A DNA stretch of 44,875 bases from Pleomorphomonas koreensis DSM 23070 (GTDB lineage: Bacteria; Pseudomonadota; Alphaproteobacteria; Rhizobiales; Pleomorphomonadaceae): positions 1 through 44,875 of the forward strand of contig NZ_AULH01000024.1 in assembly GCF_000425185.1 (NCBI RefSeq), written 5' to 3'. This document shows, piece by piece, positions 33,140 to 41,597 of this stretch. The position numbers and the translations under genes were made by a program. The notes below the pieces were generated by a model, which searched no databases, had not been told where the DNA came from, and worked only from the letters and a program-made list of their open reading frames with translations. Position 1 is the stretch's first letter. Each line of letters starts with the position of its first letter.

Positions 33140-34501
33140 TTACCGTTGTTCGCCTGGAAGCGGGGTTCCTCTAAAAGCGTTCACGGACTTGTCCATCAAA
33201 ACTTGTGCATCGGTTCCGGAGTCAAGTATTGTATTTTGAATGGATCTGTCTTCAATAAGTATATTTACAACATCAAGGGATATAAGTTTATCGGTTGACA
33301 GTAATGCTTCTACTTGCGTTGAAAAACAGGCGCTGTTGGGCGCAGAATTCACTGCCGATGCCTCAGTTGTGGCCACGATATGATTACTTGCTATGTAATT
33401 ACATTTGCCTGAGGCAACACGAATTATCACAGGCTTTGCGGATGACGGTTTTAGAAATTTAGTATCGATGGACTCCGAAATATGGTTGGCGATAACCGAA
33501 TTGTTGTTTCCGTTTATATGCAAAAGGCCAAATTGGTCATCTAGGCCGTTGTCATATGGTGTCATGGGCGCCCAGGGCTCCCTGTCTCGCAAGAAGTGGT
33601 TTGATGACACTAGGTTCTCGGAGCAACTACCCGAAAAAATCAACATTCCAGGATAGAAGGAATGGAACCTGTTCCCTGTGATCGAAGACCGCGCCACGTT
33701 GGAGAAATGAATGCTACTTTTGCCTCGTGGGAAAACATTATTTGCCGATACAAGGATTCCGCCGTAATTCTCCGCGTATATTGAGTGACCGGTGTATCCG
33801 GCCCCTACAAGGTTATTGGAAATTCTTGAGGCTTGCCCCATCCCTCTTAGTTCGATGCAGTTGCCGCATTCTGCAATGAAATTGCCATCGATCGTTAATG
33901 CGTCCGCATCGTACGCGATGACTCCATGCTCCAAGTATATGATGCCCATGCCAGTCATTCGGAATGAGTCATTGGCGCTGGCGATATAGATGCCCGTCTT
34001 GCCGTTTTTGTAGGAGTTTTCGGAGTCACCGTTTACCGAGGCCTTCCCGGTGAAATGCAGGCCATCGATACAGAAATCTGCAAACTCGACGGAACTAATT
34101 CGCGGATCTCCGTCGCGTCTGATGAGAAAAGCAGCTCTGCCAGCCGCATCGTCGGCCGCCTCTTCTGGGATGTCTACGAGGATGCGACTCCCCCCCGGCC
34201 ACACTTCGTGCCAGTGTGCCAGCTCATGTGAAGGGGTGTTGAAGCGAATACTTGAGGACGTGAACCCATGTCCGGAGCCCATGATTTTCAAGTAACTGAT
34301 ATCGACAACGACTTGGCTAACCAGATGATAATCTCCCGGAGGAATATAGATCACCGCTCCGGGCTTCCCACCATCATTTATATATGGGTTCGCCTGCCTG
34401 TTCTTGACGTCCGCAATGATATTGTTAATTACCGCCCCAATATCCTCTGAAGGATTCCCCTCTGACCATTCGGTCACATCATAGTAATTTCCATTGGCCA
34501 T
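33140..34501 (-). CDS. GH91 inulin fructotransferase / DFA hydrolase (copy 1)
   Basis: This 453-residue right-handed beta-helix protein belongs to GH91: YDVTEW near the start, DIGAVINNIIADVKNRQ, IYIPPGDYHLVSQVVVDISYLKIMGSGHGF, DFCIDGLHFTGK, MGIIYLEHGVIAYDADALTIDGNFIAECGNCIEL, NNVFPRGKSSI and FYPGMLIF. GH91 enzymes split inulin chains into difructose anhydrides (I or III) or hydrolyse these to inulobiose. Acidic residues Asp205, Glu211 and Glu217 lie where the family's catalytic acids are expected. No signal peptide precedes the domain, so a cytoplasmic, probably DFA-consuming role is inferred. The gene is AT-richer than its neighbours and last in the operon. Confidence 0.82.
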   Translation of the reverse strand: MANGNYYDVTEWSEGNPSEDIGAVINNIIADVKNRQANPYINDGGKPGAVIYIPPGDYHLVSQVVVDISYLKIMGSGHGFTSSSIRFNTPSHELAHWHEVWPGGSRILVDIPEEAADDAAGRAAFLIRRDGDPRISSVEFADFCIDGLHFTGKASVNGDSENSYKNGKTGIYIASANDSFRMTGMGIIYLEHGVIAYDADALTIDGNFIAECGNCIELRGMGQASRISNNLVGAGYTGHSIYAENYGGILVSANNVFPRGKSSIHFSNVARSSITGNRFHSFYPGMLIFSGSCSENLVSSNHFLRDREPWAPMTPYDNGLDDQFGLLHINGNNNSVIANHISESIDTKFLKPSSAKPVIIRVASGKCNYIASNHIVATTEASAVNSAPNSACFSTQVEALLSTDKLISLDVVNILIEDRSIQNTILDSGTDAQVLMDKSVNAFRGTPLPGEQR

Positions 34502-34584
34502 TTCGGTACTTCCTTGAAGTTCTTATCTGCCGTTTGAGGCAAGCGGTGACATGTCGGGCGGCTTCGGGCCTGCCGCCCTCTCGG

Positions 34585-35526
34585 CTAGCGATCCCAGCTC
34601 GGCGAAACTTCCGACTTCCAGGGTGGGTTGGCGCCTGCACGCGAACAGGTGATAGCAGCGCAGCGGGTACCGAAGGCGAGAGCTGCAGCGAGCTCGTCGC
34701 GGCTGATGGCTTCCAGCGCTGATCGTTCGATCCGCCCTGCCTCTCGGAGTGCCACCAAAAGCGAGCCCTGGAATGTATCGCCCGCGCCGATGCTATCGAC
34801 TACCTTGACGGCCGGAGCCGGGACTTCAACTTGGCCGGCCGTTGCGTGCCAGGCGGTGACACCCTCACTGCCGCGCGTGACGACAAATAGCGCAACTCCG
34901 CTAGCCAGCGCTTCATTGGCTTTATTTTGGAAATCATTGCCGCCAAAGAGAAAGTCGAAATCCAGGTCCGACATGCGGACGATATCGGCAATGGCGATGA
35001 ACTCCGTCATGCGAGCAAGGTACTTAGTCTTGTTTCGAACAAGCGAAGGACGGCAGTTGGGGTCAAATGACAGTGTTGTTCTGCCCTTGGCGTCCCGGAA
35101 CATCGCTAGGTACTCGGTGGCGGCAGGCTCGTTGATCAGCGTCGTCGAGCCAACGTGAAGGGCATCGATCTGGTCGAAAGAGAACGATGTGGGATCGTAA
35201 GCCCAGAGTTGCGCCGCCGTGACCTCATCGTAGAAAGCATAGTGCGGCTCGCCGTTTACGAAGCGAACAAACGCCAGCGTTGTCTCGTTGTCGGAATGGC
35301 GCGCATGACGAAGCGACACGTTGGAAGCGGCGAGGTGATCGGCCACCATCGTTCCGAACATGTCGGTCGAAATACCGCCAACGAAACCCGCCGGAGACCC
35401 GAGGCGAGACATCGCCACGGCGATATTGAGGCAGGACCCGCCGACGGCGGGAACATAGGCATCCCTGCCGTCGGCAGATTTAACGGGCACAAAATCGATC
35501 AGGGCATCGCCGCAAGATAGCAGCAT
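34585..35526 (-). CDS. PfkB-family sugar kinase, probably fructokinase
   Basis: This 313-residue kinase has the PfkB N-terminal motif GGSCLNIAVAMSRLG (29-43) and the C-terminal signature VDSIGAGDTFQGSLL, with catalytic Asp250. It would phosphorylate the fructose released by the GH32 enzyme. The start MLLSCGDALIDFVP is standard for fructokinases of this group. It lies between GH32 and GH91 genes on the same strand with gaps below 85 bases, so operon membership is clear. Fructose is inferred from context; other ketoses are possible. Confidence 0.85.
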   Translation of the reverse strand: MLLSCGDALIDFVPVKSADGRDAYVPAVGGSCLNIAVAMSRLGSPAGFVGGISTDMFGTMVADHLAASNVSLRHARHSDNETTLAFVRFVNGEPHYAFYDEVTAAQLWAYDPTSFSFDQIDALHVGSTTLINEPAATEYLAMFRDAKGRTTLSFDPNCRPSLVRNKTKYLARMTEFIAIADIVRMSDLDFDFLFGGNDFQNKANEALASGVALFVVTRGSEGVTAWHATAGQVEVPAPAVKVVDSIGAGDTFQGSLLVALREAGRIERSALEAISRDELAAALAFGTRCAAITCSRAGANPPWKSEVSPSWDR

Positions 35527-35563
35527 GGTTTCGCTCCAGTGGGATAGGATCGCTCTCAGCCGA

Positions 35564-37348
35564 TCAGGCCCCGAAGATCGGTTCAGCGAGGTGAAGGGCG
35601 CTCACTGTCACCTTCGCCAAAGACGAAATTCGAATGTGATCGGGAGACGTATTGGCATAGCTGCGACGTGTGCCGCAGACTCTGCCGCCGTCGGCGAAGA
35701 CCTCGACGATGCCGGCATCGTAGATGACCCTGATATCATCGGCCGTATCGAGCCGGGCAGCGTACCGAATGGATCCGTCGTCCTGTTCGAGACGGACGGA
35801 AATCATGCCATCACGCACTGTCAGTTCGAACGAAAGCCGATTAGCATCTGATGCCTTGATGGTTGTTCCTTCAAGCGGACCAGATAGACGCGCTTCGAAC
35901 GGATATTTCCCGATCGCATAGCCGTCGTCACGGTCAGGCGTCAGTATTTCCTTTCGGACCGCGGTTTCGAACTCTTCGGCAATTCTCATGGAGAGCCGGT
36001 TGCGCTCGTCGAGGCATAGCTGACGTGGCAAGGACAGCTCCCCCGAGTAGGGCGACACGGCTGTTTTTCGGTATTCCCAATTAAACAGCCAAGCGAAGGC
36101 GATTTGCCTGTCTTCAGCTCTGAAGCTTTGTAAGGCGTAGAAATCAGTCCCAAAATCAAGGACTTGAAGCTCAACGCTTTCGGGTATGAAGGCGTCGTTC
36201 ACAAAGTTGCCGACCAGGGCGTAAAGCAAGTTATGTCGGCCCGTCGATGCTTCGGTCAGACCGACGAAGCCCATCAACAATATCCACTTACCGTTGAGTG
36301 GGAAAAAATCCGGACATTCGATAGCGCGTGCACCCGCCTCGGCATACTCCTTTGGGGCGCGGTAGAGCGGGCCTAGATACGTCCACTCAGAGAGATCGAC
36401 AGACCCATAGAGAAGCACTGCCGGATCGCCATCAAGGCTTGCGCCGAGCACCATTCGATAGCCACCGGCGGCATCGTCCCACCAAACTTTCGGATCGCGA
36501 AAGTCGTGATAAACGCCCTTCGGTCGCTCTTCGATTATCGAAGTTACGCATTCCGCTTTGATCGTATTCCGATCCGGAATGGCAAGCTTTTGAACCTCAC
36601 GATAACCGGTGAATAGATCATAAGCCGGCAAACGCTCCGTGTAGAAGAACACATGTTGTCCGTTCTTGCCCTCGAAGGCTGTGCCGGAGAACGCGCCACC
36701 CGTGGCACCTAGCCGCCATAGCTCCTGCTCAGGATGGAGGAAAACAGGAAGATGAAGCCAGTTGAAGAGATCCTTGCTGGTGGCATGCCCCCAATGCATC
36801 GGTCCCCAGTCGTTGCCACAGGGATGAAACTGATAAAAGACATGCCAAGTATCGCCGATTTTGCAGAGGCCGTTCGGATCGTTCATCCAATTTTTAGGCG
36901 GAGAGAAATGAAGCGACGGACGCTCCTCATCGCAGCGCATCCAGTTCGACAGTTCTTCACCGTGGCGACGCATAATTCCTGCGGTACTGAAGTCCCACAT
37001 CGTGATGCCTACCGCCGCCACGGTTGCGGGCACATAAGAGTAAGCCCAGAAGACGGTGACGGTGTCATCCCACTCGAAAGTCGTCTCAGATGCTTCGCGA
37101 TGGTGATAGCTGTAAGAGGCCGGCACCGCAGAAAGAGCCGGTATCTGCCACACAGTTTGGTCCCGGATGCCGATCGTGATCCTACCAGGGCCCTGGGCCC
37201 AGAACTCAATCCTTTCGCCAGATTCTAGATGGACAGATGCGCGCGTCACGGGGACCTCGGAAAGAAGAGGGCCGATGGATCCGGCCCTAAGTTGGGAAGA
37301 GAGAGATTTAGCTATCCACTCCGGAGACCACGTGTGGGCCAGCACCAA
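35564..37348 (-). CDS. GH32 beta-fructofuranosidase (exo-fructanase type)
   Basis: All three GH32 catalytic acids are present: WMNDPNG (nucleophile), FRDPK (transition-state stabiliser) and IECPDFFPL (acid/base), at about Asp157, Asp285 and Glu344. The C-terminal beta-sandwich ends GIVEVFADGG. About 150 extra residues precede WMNDPNG and look like a beta-rich domain. No ATG lies between the upstream GH91 stop and this domain. TTG 37348 or GTG 37345 is taken here, and CTG 37408 is another option; the next ATG upstream (37600) lies far inside GH91. No signal peptide is seen. It should release fructose from inulobiose or short fructans. Confidence 0.82.
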   Translation of the reverse strand: MVLAHTWSPEWIAKSLSSQLRAGSIGPLLSEVPVTRASVHLESGERIEFWAQGPGRITIGIRDQTVWQIPALSAVPASYSYHHREASETTFEWDDTVTVFWAYSYVPATVAAVGITMWDFSTAGIMRRHGEELSNWMRCDEERPSLHFSPPKNWMNDPNGLCKIGDTWHVFYQFHPCGNDWGPMHWGHATSKDLFNWLHLPVFLHPEQELWRLGATGGAFSGTAFEGKNGQHVFFYTERLPAYDLFTGYREVQKLAIPDRNTIKAECVTSIIEERPKGVYHDFRDPKVWWDDAAGGYRMVLGASLDGDPAVLLYGSVDLSEWTYLGPLYRAPKEYAEAGARAIECPDFFPLNGKWILLMGFVGLTEASTGRHNLLYALVGNFVNDAFIPESVELQVLDFGTDFYALQSFRAEDRQIAFAWLFNWEYRKTAVSPYSGELSLPRQLCLDERNRLSMRIAEEFETAVRKEILTPDRDDGYAIGKYPFEARLSGPLEGTTIKASDANRLSFELTVRDGMISVRLEQDDGSIRYAARLDTADDIRVIYDAGIVEVFADGGRVCGTRRSYANTSPDHIRISSLAKVTVSALHLAEPIFGA

Positions 37349-37437
37349 ACTAGACAGATCTTGCGTTGGCAGCTGCGGACGAGCAGCCGTCGCATTGCCA
37401 ACGGACAGGTAGCCTTCGGTGATACCCTGACTGGGAC

Positions 37438-38640
37438 TTAGGGATTGGGAACGATTGCGTTCAGCGTTCCGAGATCTGTAATTTGAGCGCTCGACCCACT
37501 GTAAATTACTTTGCTTTGTGTAAGCGCGGAGCCAAGCCGGACCGCGACATACTGGAGGTTTGGAATAGCGGCGAGAACATAGTGGTTGTCGCTGATCCAA
37601 TTGTAGATGCCGGATTCCGCGTTGATAACGATGATCGGGCCGTCGGCTGCCGTATAACCCTGCGGATCAACGAGGAAATGGTTATTCGAGATTTTATTGT
37701 TGTCGCCCTGAACTCGGAATATGCCGTAGGTTTCTTGCAGGCCGTTGTTATAATTCTGGAAAGGGCCATAGGTCTCATTTTGCCTGCGGACCAGATTTGC
37801 TGCGACGAGCGTCTCGTTTGTACCAATCAGTCGGATCATCCCAGGATAAAAGCCGGCCAGCCGATTTGCCGAGACGCTGCACCGTGCGCTGTTGATAAGC
37901 TCGATCAGGCTGCCACCTCTGGGAAATACGTTGTTTGCAGCAACCAATAGTCCTTCGGCCCCAGCTGCCGCTATCGACTTGCCATTGTAGCCCCCGCCGA
38001 TCAGGTTGTTAGTCACCTTGCAAGATTGCGAGGCGAGGAGAAGTTCCACGCAATTGCCGCATTCAGCAATGAAGTTACCGTCAATGGTCGTCGCGTCCGC
38101 CCCTTCTAGAACCAAGGCATGTTCCAGGTACACAAACCCCATGCCTCTAATCACGAAAGAGTCGCAATCTCCCTCGACATAAATGCCTGTTTTATTATTG
38201 ACGTAACTGTTGCCGTTTCCGCTGAAATGCAGTCCATCCATGCAGAAGTCGCGAAACTCTATACTTGAGAGGCGCGGCTGTGTTCCGTTACGATTGGTAA
38301 CAATTGCGGGGGCGCCCGTGAGTTTGACTTTTACATGGCTACCGCCAGCGACGGTTTCCCGCCAGCCTGAGGTATCGGGCGTGTTGTCGCGAATGCTGAG
38401 AGACATAAATCCGTGCCCCTCGCCTCGAATGGTTAGATACGAGATATCAATGACGACCTGCGTCAGTAGATCGTAATCGCCCACAGGAATGTAGATATCA
38501 CCACCAGGTTTCACAGTCTGGCTGGTCTGGTGGGCTTTGATATCTGCGATGATTTCATTGATGACAATCCCGATATCCTGCGAGGCGGGTACCGAACCAT
38601 GAAACTTCGTTACATCGTAAGTCGTATGCTGGTTAGTCAT
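37438..38640 (-). CDS. GH91 inulin fructotransferase / DFA hydrolase (copy 2)
   Basis: The protein has 400 residues and is clearly homologous to the GH91 protein at 33140: YDVTKFHG, DIGIVINEIIADIKAHQ, IYIPVGDYDLLTQVVIDISYLTIRGEGHGF, DFCMDGLHFSGNGNSY, MGFVYLEHALVLEGADATTIDGNFIAECGNCVEL. Asp187, Glu193 and Glu199 match the acids of copy 1. It is shorter mainly at the C-terminus. It also starts without a signal peptide; secreted inulin fructotransferases usually carry one. Having two paralogues suggests separate substrates, for example DFA I and DFA III, or opposite reactions. It directly follows the transporter ATPase gene. Confidence 0.83.
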   Translation of the reverse strand: MTNQHTTYDVTKFHGSVPASQDIGIVINEIIADIKAHQTSQTVKPGGDIYIPVGDYDLLTQVVIDISYLTIRGEGHGFMSLSIRDNTPDTSGWRETVAGGSHVKVKLTGAPAIVTNRNGTQPRLSSIEFRDFCMDGLHFSGNGNSYVNNKTGIYVEGDCDSFVIRGMGFVYLEHALVLEGADATTIDGNFIAECGNCVELLLASQSCKVTNNLIGGGYNGKSIAAAGAEGLLVAANNVFPRGGSLIELINSARCSVSANRLAGFYPGMIRLIGTNETLVAANLVRRQNETYGPFQNYNNGLQETYGIFRVQGDNNKISNNHFLVDPQGYTAADGPIIVINAESGIYNWISDNHYVLAAIPNLQYVAVRLGSALTQSKVIYSGSSAQITDLGTLNAIVPNP

Positions 38641-38662
38641 CTGAAGTCACTCCTCTATTCGC

Positions 38663-39805
38663 CTACCAAAGGCTCTTGCGCGTTTGAGGGTCAAAGAAGT
38701 GCAGTTCCTCGGCCGCAATAGCGACTCGAGCGTTGTCATCGGCACGGACCGAGCTTTTCGGTGAGAACCGGGCGACAGCCGTGCGCTCATGCCCGATATC
38801 GCTTGCAGCATCTGGATCGCCGGCGTCGATCCATGGGGCGTCGATGACGAGATGCACCATCGCTTCCGAGCCAAGTGCCTCAACAAGCTTTACGTGCGCT
38901 TTGATCTCGGCTGAGGCGGGATGTAGCGTTGCGTCGTTCATGTGCTCGGGACGAATACCGACCACGAGATGCCGGCGAATTGCTCCATTAAGAGATGGAC
39001 GCTGGGCAAAGACACTGGCGGGTATGTTGAATGTGTTACTTCCGAGCTTTAGTTCGGTACCGTCGAGCGTCGCCTCGTAAAGGTTCATTGACGGCGAGCC
39101 AATGAAAGCCGCGACGAACATATTTACCGGGCGCGAGTAAAGGTTCTGCGGCGTGTCAACCTGTTGCAGTACACCGCCCTTTAGGACCGCCACTCGGTCC
39201 CCCATGGTCATAGCCTCGACCTGATCATGGGTGACGTAGATCGTGGTAACCTTGAGGTTGCGCTGCAGGCTGGCGATCTCGGCACGCATCTGCACTCGCA
39301 ACTTAGCGTCAAGATTGCTGAGCGGCTCGTCCATCAGAAAGGCTGCTGGTTGGCGCACGATGGCGCGCCCCATCGCCACGCGTTGGCGCTGTCCGCCCGA
39401 CAGATGAGCGGGCTTTCGGTCAAGATGTGGCGTCAGTTCGAGGGTTCGGGCAGCAGCCTCAACGCGGGCGGCGATTTCGGCTTTATCAAGGCCGGCCATG
39501 AGCAGCGGAAAAGCGATGTTTTCGCGTACCGTCTTGTGCGGATAAAGAGCGTAGGACTGGAACACCATGGCGATGTCGCGATCTTTAGGATCAACATCGT
39601 TGACGATCCGTCCGCCAATGCGGAGTTCACCGCTTGAGATACTCTCCAGTCCGGCGATCATTCTAAGAGCGGTGGACTTTCCGCAGCCGGAAGGGCCGAC
39701 GAAGACCATGAACTCGCCGTCTTTGATATCGAACGTGAGGTCGTGGATCGCATGAAAATTGTCGCCGTAGATTTTGTTGATTTTGTTGAGCGAGATCTCG
39801 GCCAT
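38663..39805 (-). CDS. ABC sugar importer ATPase (UgpC/MsmK type)
   Basis: This 380-residue ATPase has Walker A GPSGCGKST (37-45), signature LSGGQRQRVAMGRAIVRQPAAFLMDEP with Walker B, and a C-terminal TOBE region (VVGIRPEHM). It is the CUT1 class that energises oligosaccharide import. The ATG at 39805 (MAEISLNKIN) is preferred to the GTG at 39823, which would overlap the upstream permease stop. Confidence 0.9.
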   Translation of the reverse strand: MAEISLNKINKIYGDNFHAIHDLTFDIKDGEFMVFVGPSGCGKSTALRMIAGLESISSGELRIGGRIVNDVDPKDRDIAMVFQSYALYPHKTVRENIAFPLLMAGLDKAEIAARVEAAARTLELTPHLDRKPAHLSGGQRQRVAMGRAIVRQPAAFLMDEPLSNLDAKLRVQMRAEIASLQRNLKVTTIYVTHDQVEAMTMGDRVAVLKGGVLQQVDTPQNLYSRPVNMFVAAFIGSPSMNLYEATLDGTELKLGSNTFNIPASVFAQRPSLNGAIRRHLVVGIRPEHMNDATLHPASAEIKAHVKLVEALGSEAMVHLVIDAPWIDAGDPDAASDIGHERTAVARFSPKSSVRADDNARVAIAAEELHFFDPQTRKSLW

Positions 39806-39819
39806 GGCCGCGGTTTCCT

Positions 39820-40656
39820 TCACCCTTTGACGGCGCCGAACGTAAGGCCGCCGATGATCTGTTTTTGAAGAGCAAGCGTAATGGCGATGACGGGGAGCGA
39901 GTAGACAACCGCAGCGGCCGTCATTGGACCCCAGGCGAGGCCGAAGACCGAATTATACTCCGCAATGACTATGGGGGCGGTCTTTGAGTTCTCTGAAGTG
40001 AGAAGCAATGCGTAGAGGAATTCGTTCCAGCTGGCGATGAACGAGAACAGAGCCGTTATGGCGATGCCACTCTTCATCACGGGTAGGATGATTTTTCTGA
40101 AGGCTTGAAAGCGTGTGCAGCCATCCATCCGTGCCGCCTCCTCAAGGTCCCGCGGAATACCTTCAAAGAAGGCTGCGAGAAGCAGGAGAGCGAGCGGCAC
40201 CGCTGTTGACGTGTGGGCAAGAACAAGACCGGGAACGGTGTCTAGAAGACCGAGGCTTTTCAGTAGCTGGAACAGCGGAACGCCCAGCGAAACGGCTGGC
40301 ACCATTCGCGTCACCAAGGCGAACAGCAGGAAAACCACCGTCAACTTCCGTCGATATTGAGTGGCGACATAGGCGGCTGGCAGTGCCAGGATCAGCGACA
40401 GGATGGTCGTGAGAACTGCTACAATTAGTGAGTTTGCGAAAGCGTGCGGCAGCGTCGAGTTGACTAGCACTTCGCGAAAGTTCTCAAAGGAAATGCTTTC
40501 GGGGAAGAAGTGCGGTGGGATCTGTTGTACGTCCGCGGCCGGCTTCAAAGAAGTCATCAGGAGGTAGACGTATGGCAGCGCGTAGGACAGCACGAGGACA
40601 AGAGCTGCAGCGTTGATCATGGCTTTCCCAATGTCGCGTTGGTTGACATCAGTCAT
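39820..40656 (-). CDS. ABC sugar permease 2 (MalG type)
   Basis: This 278-residue permease has about six transmembrane segments and the EAA loop EEAARMDGCTRFQAFRKIILPVMKSG (about 191-216). It is the MalG-type partner of the permease encoded upstream, whose gene it overlaps by eight bases. Together they form the channel of a CUT1 importer. Confidence 0.9.
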   Translation of the reverse strand: MTDVNQRDIGKAMINAAALVLVLSYALPYVYLLMTSLKPAADVQQIPPHFFPESISFENFREVLVNSTLPHAFANSLIVAVLTTILSLILALPAAYVATQYRRKLTVVFLLFALVTRMVPAVSLGVPLFQLLKSLGLLDTVPGLVLAHTSTAVPLALLLLAAFFEGIPRDLEEAARMDGCTRFQAFRKIILPVMKSGIAITALFSFIASWNEFLYALLLTSENSKTAPIVIAEYNSVFGLAWGPMTAAAVVYSLPVIAITLALQKQIIGGLTFGAVKG

Positions 40657-41536
40657 GAGCTGACCTCCAGATCTTCCAGTAGGCCAGAGCGGCGAGGAGG
40701 ATCATGACAAAAAGAAAGAGGGTGGCTGAAGCTGAGGCTGAGCCAAGGTCGCCGTAGCGGACCATTCGTTGATAGATGTTCATTGAAAACACTTCAGAAC
40801 TATGCGCCGGGCCGCCTTGAGTCTGGATCCAGATAAGGTCGAAGGTTTTGGCGGCATCGACACCACGGACGATCACCACCACGGCGATCACCGGCCGCAT
40901 CATGGGTAGAGTCACATGCCAAAAGCGCCTGAGGGCATTAGCCCCGTCGATCCTGGCGGCCTCGATCAAATCCTTTGGGATGTTGGTAAGGCCGGCATAG
41001 GAGACGAGGGCGACGAATGACGTCGTTAGCCAGATATCGGCGAAGGCAACCGAATAGATTACGAGATCCTGATCGGACAGCCACTGAATGTCGCCAGGGT
41101 CGCGGATCAGCCCGATGGCGACAAGACCGTAATTGAGGATGCCAATATTCCCGATCAGCAGGAAGCGCCAAAGCAGACCCGCGACGATTGGAGGAACCAT
41201 GAGGGGTAGGGCGAAAACCGTGCGATGAAGTCTCGATTTATCGGCGATCGCGTTGAACAGCAGTGCGGCGCAGAAGCCGAAAAGAAACTCGAATGCCAAG
41301 GCGAATACGGAGTACTTGATCGTTCTCGCCGCGCTCTCTGCAATACGGGGCGAGGTCAAGGCGTTGACATAGTTGGCAAGCCCGACCCATTCACGAACGT
41401 CTGGCGCAATCGTCTTGACCGCAAAGAGGGAGTTGTAGATCAGCAAGCAGATCGGGTAGGCGACCAAAAGCCCAAGAAACAATGCGGCCGGCATCAACAT
41501 GCCAAGCACGAAGCGGTTTTCCGATGACATCGCCAT
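40649..41536 (-). CDS. ABC sugar permease 1 (MalF type)
   Basis: This 295-residue permease has about six transmembrane segments and the EAA loop EAARIDGANALRRFWHVTLPMMRP. A hairpin (41557-41574) separates it from the binding-protein gene. It is the MalF-type half of the importer. Confidence 0.9.
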   Translation of the reverse strand: MAMSSENRFVLGMLMPAALFLGLLVAYPICLLIYNSLFAVKTIAPDVREWVGLANYVNALTSPRIAESAARTIKYSVFALAFEFLFGFCAALLFNAIADKSRLHRTVFALPLMVPPIVAGLLWRFLLIGNIGILNYGLVAIGLIRDPGDIQWLSDQDLVIYSVAFADIWLTTSFVALVSYAGLTNIPKDLIEAARIDGANALRRFWHVTLPMMRPVIAVVVIVRGVDAAKTFDLIWIQTQGGPAHSSEVFSMNIYQRMVRYGDLGSASASATLFLFVMILLAALAYWKIWRSAHD

Positions 41537-41551
41537 CTCCAGCTGCGGTGA

Positions 41552-41580
41552 GAAGTGGGGAGCAGAAGCTCCCCGTCTTC
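41552..41580 (-). promoter_or_regulatory. Intercistronic hairpin between binding protein and permease
   Basis: GGGGAGC (41557-41563) pairs with GCTCCCC (41568-41574) around a 4-base loop, and GAAG/CTTC (41552-41555/41577-41580) can extend the stem. Such stems between a binding-protein gene and its permease gene commonly stabilise the first message or attenuate the rest, giving excess binding protein. No U-tract follows. Confidence 0.6.
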
Positions 41581-41597
41581 AGTTTGAACCCAGTCTG

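Noticed and set aside
32989-33174. Small ORF between lysR and the GH91 gene
   Set aside because: Spans the terminator-like hairpin and overlaps the GH91 3' end; no family.
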